Source of the DNA: Armillaria gallica
Taxonomy: Eukaryota; Basidiomycota; Agaricomycetes; Agaricales; Physalacriaceae
Reading direction: 5' to 3'
DNA: 64,000 nt
Assembly: GCA_037576215.1 (NCBI GenBank)
Contig: JBANDB010000015.1
Location: 1,116,001 to 1,180,000 of the forward strand
Positions 12,734 through 23,209 of the stretch are shown here, piece after piece. The notes under the pieces are model-generated. The model did no database searches. It had not been told where the DNA came from and saw nothing but the letters and a program-made list of their open reading frames with translations. A program made the translations under genes and the position numbers. Every line of letters begins with the position of its first letter. The stretch's first letter is position 1.

Positions 12734-14187
12734 TCATATGTCTGGAGATATAGGTTTCATGTGAGAGTGGTATTTGTCAAGAATGATGAATATCTTGTGT
12801 GCAAGTGGTTGAAGGTCTGGATTGATGATGGCAAAAGCCTTGGAAGAAAGCAAGGTGTATAACTTATCCAGGACTTGCATGATGTCCAAGTTTTCCTGAG
12901 TGAGATTATGGATGAGAGTGTCAGTGCATTCAATAATGGTAAGGGAAGTTTTAATTAGCTGCCTTTGGTTTGAGACATGCACTGATTCACACAGTATCTG
13001 CTCTATTCAGAAGATCAATGCAAGGAGGTTATGCAGATTAAGAGTGAAGGAGCTGATAGTAGTAGACTCTATTGTAATGGGAAGCAGCCAGAAACAAGAT
13101 AAAATATAAAGAATGTACTTTCTCATTTCATCTGTAGGCTTGTCAATAGTAGTGACCTTCCCACTTTTTCTTTTAGACAAGATGATTTTCATAAGTTCAA
13201 GCTTTAATTCCAAAGCACTATTGTCAGAGCAGGCCAGGACAATAGTGTGATGGACTAGCCTCTTCCACACCACTGAGTGCAAGGTAAGGGAAGAGTGTTG
13301 TAGGCCTTGAAGGATTCTGAAAAAAAAAACAGCTAATGCCTTCTGGCTATCTGTTGTGGGAAACAGTGTCATTTTTAGCTGCTTATTGCAACACTGGTCT
13401 ACCATGTGATCATAGTTGAGAAAGAGGTCATGGAAATGATTAGGCTGAAGGAGTATACATACTCTATAGTAGAGCTCTAACTCTCTCTTGACATTGGGAG
13501 ATAGCACAAGTGGTTCAATATGCTGTATCTGCTGCTCCAGAGATACTATAAGAGCAGATGTATATTCATCTGGTAGCCATTTTAAAGTGACGGAGGACAT
13601 TCCAGCAATGGCCTGCAGCACACTTTGATACATGGAGGCATTGGATGTGGAGGAGTGCAGCCATTGTAGTAATTGCATATTTACTTTAGCAGCATACTTT
13701 TGAACATGAGCATGCTCAATTTCCTTCAGAGAGCATTTTTAGCATTGGATAATGCTTTCACATCTTTGCCAGTATATGTCCAGGTGATGCCAGTGATTAC
13801 CACAGCCAAACATGTGAGTATACAGATAGTGTTATATGAGGGTGATACACAAGATAAGAGAGCTGCTGACAAATTGATATAGAGAGTGGACATAAAGTGT
13901 TAACAGTACCTTGAATGGACAGTAAAGATAAACGAGGGAGAGAATTAGGGCAACAATGTAAGCAGTATATATTGTGGCACCAATGATAAACACTAGCCAG
14001 GCTACTTTCATGCCTAGAGAGAACAAGAAAACAGTGAGACTACCAAAAAAGAGGGCCAATGAAACATGAAAGAGGACTGAAAGCATTCCAATGATCATAG
14101 GAATCTGCCACACTTGTAGACCAGCATATTGCATATGTTGGATTCTTGCATAGTCACATGTGGAGCTGTCAAAAACAATGGTGACAT
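12734..14187 (-). pseudogene. DUF6535-type multi-pass membrane protein, broken
   Basis: Seen: an exon at about 13898-14160 encodes several consecutive hydrophobic helices (VWQIPMIIGMLSVLFHVSLA..., then VAWLVFIIGATIYTAYIVAL) and a Cys-Pro motif (YLYCPFK), which is the pattern of DUF6535 proteins of Agaricomycetes. A GT...CAG intron follows. The downstream helical part (13007-13720, containing LLQWLHSST...AIAGM) resembles the WL...IagL region after the membrane domain. Defects: a frame change near 13720-13840 and an in-frame TGA at 13007-13009, after which the same frame runs on to a stop at 12734. The N-terminal exon that should carry the start of DUF6535 is missing and is replaced by an LTR fragment at 14188. 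The family's function is unknown; I infer a dead copy. Confidence 0.6.
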
Positions 14188-14392
14188 TGTCATACCCACA
14201 GCATGTCTAAAAGTGTAATTTTGCAAATTACCAGATCTTACATGTTAGCAATATGGAAGCATAATGAGCAGGCTGACAGTGCAAGTTGCACATAAAGAAG
14301 CAAGGTCACAGAGGTGGAAAGCTTTATGATGAAAAAAGAAGCAGCAGAATTAAAACATAAGGACTTTGTTGTGCACTGTACCTTATAGGTAG
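14188..14392 (+). repeat. E3: truncated LTR fragment of the E family
   Basis: About 205 bp starting TGTCATACCCACAGCATGTC and including GTGTAATTTTGCAAA. It matches the start of the LTR at 23210 almost base for base as far as GTGCACTGTACCTTAT. It is cut off where the putative 3' LTR of element A starts (14393), as if A had inserted into an older E-family LTR. Confidence 0.6.
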
Positions 14393-14688
14393 TGTAAGGC
14401 TTGAGAAGGAGAGTATGAACTGAGATATATTTCCTAGCAAATTCTTTTGAATGTAAGAAGAACCTTTAATGATTTCTGACAGACATGAACTTAACAAGGA
14501 TATAAAGAAAAGGTAATGAAAAAGGTGACAGATAAATAATTATTTCAGATTAAAAAAAAATAAAACTTCTTGAGATAGAGCTCTAGATGGTGCTAAGCAG
14601 CTGCTATGCTTGGAGAGTAAAAAAGGATGTATTGATTTCTACTGATGTTGAGAAGCAAAGTCTTCTGATTTATTTTTCTGTCTAATTT

Positions 14689-15457
14689 ACAGCTGCTTAT
14701 ATACTACTAGAGAACAATGAGTTTCTATACTTGGAGAACAATAGGTAGAGACAATGATCAAAATTTGATGATCAAAGATCATGATAGAGCAATGCTAGGA
14801 TGGATATATAAAATAAAGTAGAATTCACTATTGATTCTTCAGAATAGCAGCATATCTTTCCTTACTTCACTACCTCTCATTCAGAAATTAGACTGAACCT
14901 CTCCAGTTCAGGTTATGCAGTCTCTCTCTCATTTCCAAGCACTCCAAGACAGAACTACTGCTAAAACAATCTGCCTTTCTGTCACCACTAATCTTCAACT
15001 TTGTCTCCATGATGTTCCTAGCCTAGCCTGCATATATAAAGACATTATAGAGACAAAATCAGAGATTAGTGGTGACAGAAAGACAGATTGTTTTAGCAGT
15101 AGTTCTGTTTTAGAGTGCTTGGAAATGAGAGAGAGACTGCATAACCTAGACTGGAGAGGTTCAGTCTAATTTCTGGATGAGAGGTAGTGAAGTAAGAAAA
15201 GATATGCTGCTATTCTGAAGGATCAATAGTAAATTCTGCTTTATTTTATATATCCATCCTAGCATTGCTCTATCATGATCTTTGATCATCAAATTTTGAT
15301 CATTGTCTTATTAATTATTGTTCTTTCCTATTGTTCTATTGTTCTGGGATTCCATTGTTCTGTCATTTGATCTTATTGTTCTATACACCCATTGTCCCTA
15401 CCTATTGTTCTCTAAGTATAGAAACTCATTGTTCTTTAGTAGTATATAAGTAGCTGT
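14689..15457. repeat. Palindrome 1: inverted LTR promoter segments with ~300 bp arms
   Basis: Left arm 14689-14994 and right arm 15063-15457 are inverted copies of an LTR segment around a ~68 bp loop (14995-15062). Pairing landmarks: ACAGCTGCTTATATACTACT at 14689 with AGTAGTATATAAGTAGCTGT ending 15457, GATGGATATATAAAATAAAG near 14808 with its complement near 15245, and CACCACTAATCT (14983) with AGATTAGTGGTG (15063). The right arm keeps about 85 bp missing from the left arm. TATA boxes point outward in both directions. Confidence 0.8.
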
Positions 15458-15464
15458 AAATATA

Positions 15465-15906
15465 AAGGATAATGACCTCATTCCTGTATGAGGTCATATC
15501 TTCTTGTCATTGTGCTATCTTATTGCATCTTATTTGTAATACAATATATTTAGCTTACTTTTTGTGATAGAAATAGGTAGTCTTTTTACTATCATTGCTT
15601 ATACACACAGTAGATCGCTAATATACTCTGGTTATCACTACTTGTGCGTATTGAGCTAAGGCAGTATTTTTACACTTTTCTAGTGACTTCAGCTGTAAAA
15701 ATACCATCTTAACCTGAAGTGCACGAGTAGTGGTAATTAAAGTATATTGGTGAACTACTGTATACACAGGTGATGATAGTAAAAAGACTACTCTATACTA
15801 TGGCATGAACTAACATAAACAGTATGAATTGCATATAAGACAAGATAAGATATGCTGATGATAAGAGAGAGTAACCTCATATAGATGATGAGGTCACATC
15901 CTCCTT
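15465..15906. repeat. Palindrome 2: ~440 bp inverted repeat
   Basis: Arms 15465 to about 15680 and about 15697-15906. Landmarks: GACCTCAT...ATGAGGTC at both ends, AGTCTTTTTACTATCAT near 15591 against ATGATAGTAAAAAGACT near 15780, and a perfect GTATTTTTAC/GTAAAAATAC pair around the centre (15672-15706). Divergence between the arms is moderate. It abuts palindrome 1. Confidence 0.8.
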
Positions 15907-15911
15907 ACACA

Positions 15912-15922
15912 CCCCCCATTGG
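15912..15922 (-). other. Polypurine tract of element A
   Basis: On the minus strand CCCAATGGGGG lies immediately before the putative LTR start (TGTGTAAGG) and 31 bp after the stop of the third ORF. The sequence and position fit a plus-strand primer site. Confidence 0.5.
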
Positions 15923-15953
15923 GATTGCCTCCAGGGAATCCAGACATGTTAGG

Positions 15954-18941
15954 TCATGGATTGAAACCATAGTCATAATCCAGAACATACCCATTAGCAA
16001 GGTGTGGTTCATCTGATTCCTCATCCAGAGGATTGGATATGAACTCGTCGAAGATCTTAGTCATTAGCTCATCTTTGTTGGGAGGTAGCAAGGATTCCAT
16101 CAGCTCATTGGAATCTGCAGTGGGATCAGTTGTAGTGTCTCCTTTGACTGGGGGGTGCTCAGCCAGCCAAGTGTAGACGTAGTGCTCTCCCAAGTGGAAC
16201 TAATGGAGTGGTAGACACAATGGCCCAGATCTGGTGTTTCTGAGATGCTCTGACTTGATCTTGTCAGTGACGCATATGTGGCAGGATGGGGTGAGGTATT
16301 CAGTCACATGTGTGAGTACCTGAATACAATCTAGGTCTGCCCCACTAGGAGTCCACCAGCCGGTGTAGTCATCAGAAATTATTAGCTCACTATATATTCC
16401 CAACAATCAATGACATTCCTTATCTATAAAGGTGTAGTAATCAGAATTGGTGGATCCTGACGATAGCTCGTAGTCAATGAATGTGACTCTGTATGGGTAG
16501 GCTGCATCTATTATGGATTGCATCACACTATTATGAGCTAAATGGCATATGACATTGTCTTCATTAATATTAACAGCATGAGCCTCTCACTCAAGACGAT
16601 AGAACAATTTCCCTAGCAGCACCACTTTGACATCCAGGCATAATGGGTCAGTGTTTATCTCTTCCTATTGGATGGTGTACTATTGTGGTTGAGCAATGAT
16701 CCCTGTGAAGTATTGGAAGTACTAAGCTCGTACCCCATTGTGTTCCATGACTGGACCCATGGTTAGCGACATAAGGTACCCCCACATGTGGGGATAGCTG
16801 ACCCAACTAGCTATATCCATCCTGATACCCATGGGTGTGCTTCGTCCACTAGAACAGAAGTAATGGGCAGCATATTGACACCAATCGTCTAAGGTTTCAT
16901 TGATAGGGTATACCAGGCCAGCCTCATGGTTGTTACCTTTGATGTTAGAAACAGCATTCCCTGAGGCTAGTGGGATGAATGAGAGCAATTCTATTTGTTG
17001 ATATAGTGTTCAAATGTCTGCCCAATCATCCTCAAATCGATCTAGTATAGTCTGCATCATAAGGTCTCGATAGGGAAGTCAGATGATCAAGATGATCTTA
17101 TAGAATTCACCAAGTAGTCATAGGCTATCCTTCCACTGCAGATGATGCTTGCAGACTTTTCCCACCATGTGTCATGCTTCATGAGGAGTCATGAGGAATC
17201 CACATGGGTTAGGTCTATGCAACATCCCAGGGGGAAGTCTGTATGTTCATCCCATGTCAAGTATTTGTGCTGCATCTACAACTTTGTGATTGATAAGCAT
17301 CACATTGTGACACTTGATATACATGAACCCTGGTTTATACATTTCCCAGAACACATTATCCTGTTCTTCTTGCCTATCAATTTCCACCATTTTGACTCAA
17401 GTAGGTATTTTGCTGAGTTGCTTTTCCCAAGCAGCAAGTACTTGGTAGTAATAGGTGACTGTCTTGTCTCATATGCTCTTCTTGTGCTTCTTTTCCTCGA
17501 GAGCAAGCCACTGATTCTGTTTATCCTTCTTGTATTGAGGGGCGTTATCTAGGATAGGATTATTGTAATGAGTCCTCAAGTACTTTGGTTTAGGCTCCTC
17601 CAAGTTGTATTCATTCTCTGAGTTGTTATATTGTGGAGACTGCCCAGCCAGGGATGGCATATCATCTGGGTGAATAGGTCTGAGATCCATTCCTGCTGAT
17701 AGCTCCTTGATCTATTCCTGGGGATTGGGGGATTCTGAGATTACTTCACTATGAACTCTAGAGTCTCAGCACAAGGTGGGCTCATATACTCTCTCCTTCC
17801 CTATCTGGCATGGTATAACAGTCACCATTTTGTGAGAGGATTCTGTTATTTTCCTTGTAGCCACTCATTGTGGTGCATCCTTCCTACTTTTGTCATGCAA
17901 ATGGTCCACAGCTTTGTCAGACAGATGTCCTGACATCACATCCTGTTTATCCATTCATGGTCTGCAAGGTGGTTGAACATTGGATATGCGACTCCTCAGA
18001 TTGTTTACCAGTGCCTTCTGCCTCTTATAGCCACTTCTTTCCTCCTTCATTCTGGAGGAGGCTCACTTTGTTTCCCTTATCTGCTCTAGTTCAACTTCTA
18101 GTCATTGGTTCTGGGCATTCAATGACTCCAGGAGCTGCTCCAGTCATTCTATGTGTGTCTCCAATTCTTGTCACCTATTCTCTTGTTCTGCAGCCATTTG
18201 AACCTCTTGAGGGATAGGTTCTCTGGCAATTTCATGTTCACAGAATCATAGATATCATTGATACTCCTCTTCCTGTTCCCGTTTGTCCTCCTCTTCCTAT
18301 TGGGACATGTCTTCCTTGGTAGCCTTTGCCTTGCCTTTTCTGTCATTCTTTGCTGTGGAATCTCACCTGTGTGGGGATGAGGCATGTCCTATTTTTGATA
18401 TTAGTGGCCTGGATGGGCAAGGTCTCTGTGATGGGTGTGGATGCATTGTATCATCCTGGGTTGCCATATGTTCATTCATTTGTTTGATTCCTTGTTGTGT
18501 CTATTCTTGTTTGAATTCCATGAATGCTACTAGTAGGCCATACATTTGGTGGTGTGAAGGGTATATGTATCCTCCAGGATGCCAGCTCTGTGGTGGGTAC
18601 ATGTTTGGGTGATCCATGAATCCTGGTGGGGGCATGTAGCTGTATGATCCCTGTGCCCACATTTGTGATTGAAGGTTGTTTGGCATCACACAAAATGGGG
18701 GCAATGTGTTGCTTGCTTGTTCTGAGAATGTCCATCCCTCACTCCTGCCCAGTTGTAAACTCCAGTTGGGGTTCATATTCCAGTTTGGGTTTCATGTTGC
18801 TTTGTTTTCGCTATTTTTGGGGTCATTGCTTCCACTACTGCCTGTGGCAGTAGCTGATGCTGTAGTCAGTACCAGGGTGATCATAGCAACAATTAATATG
18901 GTATAGGCTGCACATAGTAGTGTCAATGTCAATGTAGACAT
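15954..18941 (-). pseudogene. Element A third ORF (~995 codons), hydrophobic N-terminus, many stops
   Basis: One reading frame runs from an ATG at 18941, 7 nt after the pol stop (TAA), to a stop at 15954. It is interrupted by more than 25 in-frame stops, mostly TGA, some TAG, none TAA by my reading. The N-terminus is a hydrophobic segment of about 27 residues (LLCAAYTILIVAMITLVL), a signal anchor or signal peptide. Next come a Pro/Tyr/Met/His-rich stretch (~18500-18780), a charged coiled-coil part (~17950-18420), and a C-terminal globular part with W and Y clusters (WCQYAAHYF, WVSYPHMWGYL near 16790-16870). No enzyme motif is seen. The position suggests a post-pol accessory or envelope-like product. 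An alternative is the gag of another element, but the single frame and the 7-nt spacing argue for membership in A. Confidence 0.55.
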
Positions 18942-18948
18942 TGCAGTA

Positions 18949-19625
18949 TTATTTTGGGCTTAAAAGTTTTGTGGGCATGTTTGGGCCATATGGTAGGGTT
19001 CGCATGCTTGGACCCTCAGTGTTCAGCCATATAGTCATTCTTTCCTCTTTCTCTGCACTGTTGTCACCTTTTTTTTTTCTACTGATATCAGCTGGTGGCA
19101 CATCTGCAATCTGCCTCAATAATTGTCTGGGGTACTTTACCCCCATCAATTCAAGGTACCAGTCCAACACCTGCAATTTGTTGTAGTTACTATGTGGTTC
19201 ACAAGTAGTCTCTCTCTGAGACCAACATACTTGATATTCTAATTGCTGCTTGTCAGACCATTGGTGTCTGACTATCTCATCTATGAACCATTTGGCATCA
19301 TCTGCTGCTCTGAAGTCATATGGATCAGGTTGCATCCTGTTGGGAAATAGGATGTTGTCATTCCTGTGGTGTGGTCGCAATAATGAGATATGGAACATAG
19401 GGTGTATTCTCCACTCTTGTAGTGCCACTGGTAATTGTAGGGTGTATATCAATGTTTCCAGATGCATGTTCTCCACCTTATATGGTCAGATGTACTTTAG
19501 GCATAATTTATGTGCCCTTCCTTTAGGTAAATTCAGGTTCTTCATTGCTAGATACACCATGTCTCCAGTCTTAATCAGGGGGTCTGCCACCCTTTTCTTG
19601 TTGGCATAGTGTGTTTGGAAGATGT
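18949..19625 (-). pseudogene. Element A integrase C-terminus and chromodomain
   Basis: Continuation of A pol after the E1 solo LTR. It carries the typical ANKKR..DP..K.GDMVYLA.KNLNLPKGRAHKL integrase tail. A TGA follows at about 19485, then the WRIHPMFHISLLRPHH motif and a chromodomain-like segment (WFIDEIVRHQW...LEYQVCW...TCEPHSNYN...WYLELMGVKYPRQL). It ends with a natural TAA at 18949. In chromoviruses such chromodomains read histone marks and steer integration to heterochromatin. This copy is dead. Confidence 0.85.
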
Positions 19626-21188
19626 TGACATGCTCTGCAAGCGTTTACGTGTGTAATTTTGCAAATTCTACAAAGGAATACAGGCTACAATGCCCAGGTA
19701 CTCAGGCACCGAGAAGTACACTAGAGTGCAAGAACTATAATGCCAATAATGAGTAAAGCTGGGTGGAGCGCATGACTTAACCTAAGGGCAGTACTAGAAA
19801 GGCTGCACCAGGTATAAAGTCCCAGTGCTTGACACTAAGTGCTCTGACAGGGCATAGCACGTGCATGCTAAGAATAGAGCAGAACACGCTTGTGAGGTAA
19901 TTAAGACCTTGCACAACATTGATCTATAACGCGCAAGGCACAGCCGGTCCGGCACCTAGTGCTCTAGACCTGGTAATATCAGAAATTGAGGAAATCCAAA
20001 GTTTCTGACTTCGGCCAAAGCACACGAGGCCTAGACAAGGAGCTCGTCACCTTCACTACTAGATATTTCCCTAAAAAGAATATATGAAGCAAAATAAGAG
20101 TCGCGCGCTAGGCTGCAACTCCGAGGAGATAGCAACCAATGTCAAAACATGTGTGATTGCACGACTAACCAACGTTGTGACACTCAGTGACAGGATCTGG
20201 CCCCGAGTCGGACTTCTGAGTCAGTGCCAAGCCATGGCATGATGATTGTGACATGCATGGGATGCAGGTGAAGGTGCCCACAGCCTAAATGATACTATAT
20301 GGGGTGGTACTAATTTGTAGAATGTAGAATAGATAAATAGCGCAGTGTAATTGTAGCGTACAAGTTTTGGACCCCTGTTGTAGTCACATGCAAGCCTCCA
20401 GCTTGACGCCGTAGCTTCAGGATTAGTTTGTAACTTCGAGTGAGAGAATATACCTAGAATTGAGATCATATCGAGTGAATTGAGTTGTGCACGAGGCCTA
20501 GAAAGCTAACGTGGCGCTTGTGTGATTGTTGATTGGTTGGGTGACTTGCGCTCTAACCTGAGAAGAGGAGTATAGTGTCATTGAGGATGCACTCTTGTGC
20601 TTTGAGGGTTTCTTGTGACGCGAGGCACTACAGGTGGCAGAGGTTCAAACCCTTTGGCTTGCAGATGGCGTTTTATAAGGTTTCTGTGTCTCTGGATTGC
20701 ATAGGTTAGAACCCTGTGGATCTACGATCGGTTTGGAAGCTTGAGCACGTAGGTTTGAATCCTGTGGCTTTAGTGGATGGTTTTGTGAAGGGTTTCTGCT
20801 TGGAGCGCAAAGCTTTGAGTCGTGTGGTGTGTGTTTCAAGTCATTTGAGGTCATCCTGTGTGTCGCTCTAGACTTAGTGAGAGTGTTGTGTGCATCTTTT
20901 GACATTGTGTGTAGTGTGATTACACTTTGCCTTGAGGCCCAGCGACAACTGTCGCTCCTCTTGTTAATAAAAGCCTTTGGACTTAGAGAGATCTAGATAT
21001 GTGACATGCACTCTTGCTATCCATGTGTATCTTATATCCTGAGAGTTTACTTGCCTTGTTTCTATCTGCTTCTATCACATCAGAATCCCCCACAAACTTG
21101 AGGGTTTGTGTGTGTAGTGTTGGGTGTGGGTGTGATCAGTGTCTTTGACGTGGTTGCATTTCTAGCTTGCGCACACAGAGTCTCTTCA
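19626..21188. mobile_element. E1: solo LTR (1,563 bp) inserted in element A integrase
   Basis: Starts TGACATGCTCTGCAAGCG and ends GAGTCTCTTCA, with TG...CA ends. The flanking four bases are ATGT (19622-19625) and ACGT (21189-21192), a 4-bp target-site duplication with one transition. Removing the LTR plus one duplication makes A's integrase run in frame from ...IIENHV into FQTHYANKKR... The start resembles the LTR starts at 14188 and 23210 (shared GTGTAATTTTGCAAA). It carries a TTAATAAAAG poly(A)-type signal near 20964. No internal region remains, so it is a solo LTR made by LTR-LTR recombination. Confidence 0.85.
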
Positions 21189-22418
21189 ACGTGGTTTTCA
21201 ATTATCACATTGTGTGCTTCTGCCAAATTCACCAGCACCTGCTGTGTGAATTTTCATATCCCTGGTGGAGTACTGTCCTGTGGTCAGTACTCTCTTATCA
21301 TCAATGGGAGGTATCCTCCATTCAGTTTGAATGGAGCAAATTTAGTTGTTTGGCTAATGCTTACATTTATTGCAAACTCGGTCAAATCCATGTGAGCTAT
21401 CCAGTTTTTCTGGTTCGGGTGGATCTCTGCACAGATAATCTGTCCCACCAAGTGATTCATTCATTCAGTTATTCCATCAGTTTGTGGGTGGAATGAAGTG
21501 GACATTAATAATTTTGCACCTAGCATTCAGTGCAGTTCCCTCCACCATTTGAATGTGAATTTGGGATCCCTATCGCTTACTATCAATCTTGGGAGCCCAT
21601 GAAGCCATACTATCTTGTGCATATATATGCTAGATAGTTGTGATGCCATCATCTTGGTATGCACCAGTATCAAGTGTACCATGCTAGTCATCCTGCATAC
21701 AACTACCCATAGGTAGTTGAACCTGCAGCCATCTACCTCTACTTCCAGGAATGGGCCAACAAAGTCCATTCCTATTGACTCCCATGGTTTGGTAGGTACT
21801 GGGAGTGTGTGCAGCTTTCCTGAGGGGTGCTGTGTACTTTCTTTTGCCTGCTGGCATGATTCACAAGTCTTGCAGAATTCCCTCATATCAGAAATGATTC
21901 GAGGCCACCAGTACTATCTTCTAGCATACTCCAAAGTACACTGATACCCATAATGTCCTAATGACCAGTGGGCCTGGTCTAGGATTACCTCCTGTATTGA
22001 TCTTCCATTGAATGATCCCTTGGGTATGCATAGTACTGGGTCTCCCCATGTATTATTCATCCATATCATTCCATCCTTTACTTTGAAGGATCAGTTAGCC
22101 ACTGGGTCTTCTAGTATTAGTTTGAAGAATGGATTGGTACTGTATCCCTCCTTGATTGTCTCAGCAAAATGATCATCCTCAAGGTGGATCAGGGTCATCA
22201 ACAGTCCTGACTTCAACATATCCTCAATCATCATTCCACCCTTGTCTGACAGTGATGGGCTTCCCACAGATGTCTGGGATGCATGTGTGCTCCTACAGCT
22301 TGGCTCATCCTGCATGGCTAGTTCTTGTGCCTCTATATCTCATAATTCCTGTTGTTCCTGCAACTGATGAGATCATCATAGCTTCATCTCATGCATTGCA
22401 TGTATCTCTACCATCCAG
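21189..22418 (-). pseudogene. Element A integrase, N-terminal and catalytic part
   Basis: Minus frame containing the zinc-binding motif remnant (LGHYGY..., then CKTCESCQQAK), the catalytic core with D (IGMDFVGPF), D (IVSDRDPKF) and the TSFHPQTDGITE block carrying the catalytic Glu, then the C-terminal helices up to AHNVIIENHV. In-frame stops (TGA at about 21525, 21450, 21290 and 21250; TAG near 21916) kill it. It is continuous upstream with the RNase H part at 26199 once the D insertion is removed, and downstream with 19625 once E1 is removed. Confidence 0.88.
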
Positions 22419-22814
22419 TGATGTGCTTAGTAATGGGCAGCACACAAATGAAACAAAGTGTCTAGATCATCAATCTAGATACTAAATCACACACACACAC
22501 ACACACACTATCACCAATGTTTAAGTTCAAGGGTGAGTACGGTAGAAGCACTCATGGCATACTTAGATATCAATAATCAATTGGGTTTGCTTCAAAACAA
22601 CTTTGATTCAAATCTAGAAGTGTTTACATGAGATACACTAATTGTGACAGCAAGGTATATGGACATGGGGGTTTTGTAAGGTATAATTTGAGTGGTTTAG
22701 ACTCAAAACAACTTTATCTAGAAGAGCTGGTAAGGCTTAACTAGGGGAGCTTTTAACAATTGAACAATCAAAGACCTAGAGGTCTACAAAGAGTGTAATT
22801 GCTCTGGAGTACAC

Positions 22815-23202
22815 TGTTACGATTTTCCATTTTTTCCTTATCTTATCACGGCACCTCGGCACCACGATCAACCACACGACATCCAGCTCTTACCCATGCC
22901 TTAGACGCATGACAGCTCGACCGCATGGATACTGACAAGACGCCTGACGTTTATCGTCCGACAACCGCACGAACGAACTATTATTAGAAACGAACCGAAC
23001 GATATATAAGTAGCATAGCTCTCAGCCTTGTACCCTAGCTTCGAGCTAAGTTAATACATACCGGACTTTCTCCACATCTTCTTGCTACGTGTTATCCGCT
23101 TGCACTCAGAGGTCTGCGAGTATTGCCGCTATCAGGATACAACCCGAACGCGAGGATATCTTGATCAGTGCTTACTTGTTCCACCCGAGTCCAGGCATAA
23201 CA
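22815..23202 (+). mobile_element. G: solo LTR of the element C family
   Basis: A 388 bp LTR running TGTTACGATTTTCC to CAGGCATAACA, flanked by a perfect 5-bp duplication TACAC (22810-22814 and 23203-23207). It matches the reverse complement of the element C LTRs, sharing TATATAAGTAG, CTCTCAGCC.TGTACCCTAGCTTCGAGCTA and the CCGAGTCC.....CATAACA end. It therefore lies in plus orientation inside LTR D. Confidence 0.92.
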
Positions 23203-23209
23203 TACACGG

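Larger units (their letters stand above)
14393..15911 (-). repeat. Putative 3' LTR of element A, containing large palindromes
   Basis: Read on the minus strand it starts TGTGTAAGGAGGATG right after a G-rich tract (AATGGGGG, 15912-15920) and ends GCCTTACA at 14393, giving TG...CA ends. Its left part is clearly related to the LTRs of element B, sharing the GCAAATTCTTTTGAATG block near 14440, the TATA region near 14699 and ATACTACTAGAGAACAATGAG. The interior is unusual: two inverted repeats occupy most of it (14689-15457 and 15465-15906, listed separately). The matching 5'-LTR is not in the window, so the assignment rests on position, polypurine tract and family resemblance. Confidence 0.5.

Noticed and set aside
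19647..21193. 5-bp duplication ACGTG as the boundary of E1, with the LTR starting TGTAATTTTGC
   Set aside because: The match is real but the 4-bp solution (ATGT/ACGT, LTR starting TGACATGC) restores the integrase frame and matches the starts of E2 and E3.
22487..22509. (CA)n run as a possible CRISPR or regulatory array
   Set aside because: Simple dinucleotide microsatellite of about 22 nt inside LTR D; no spacers, and this is a eukaryotic genome.
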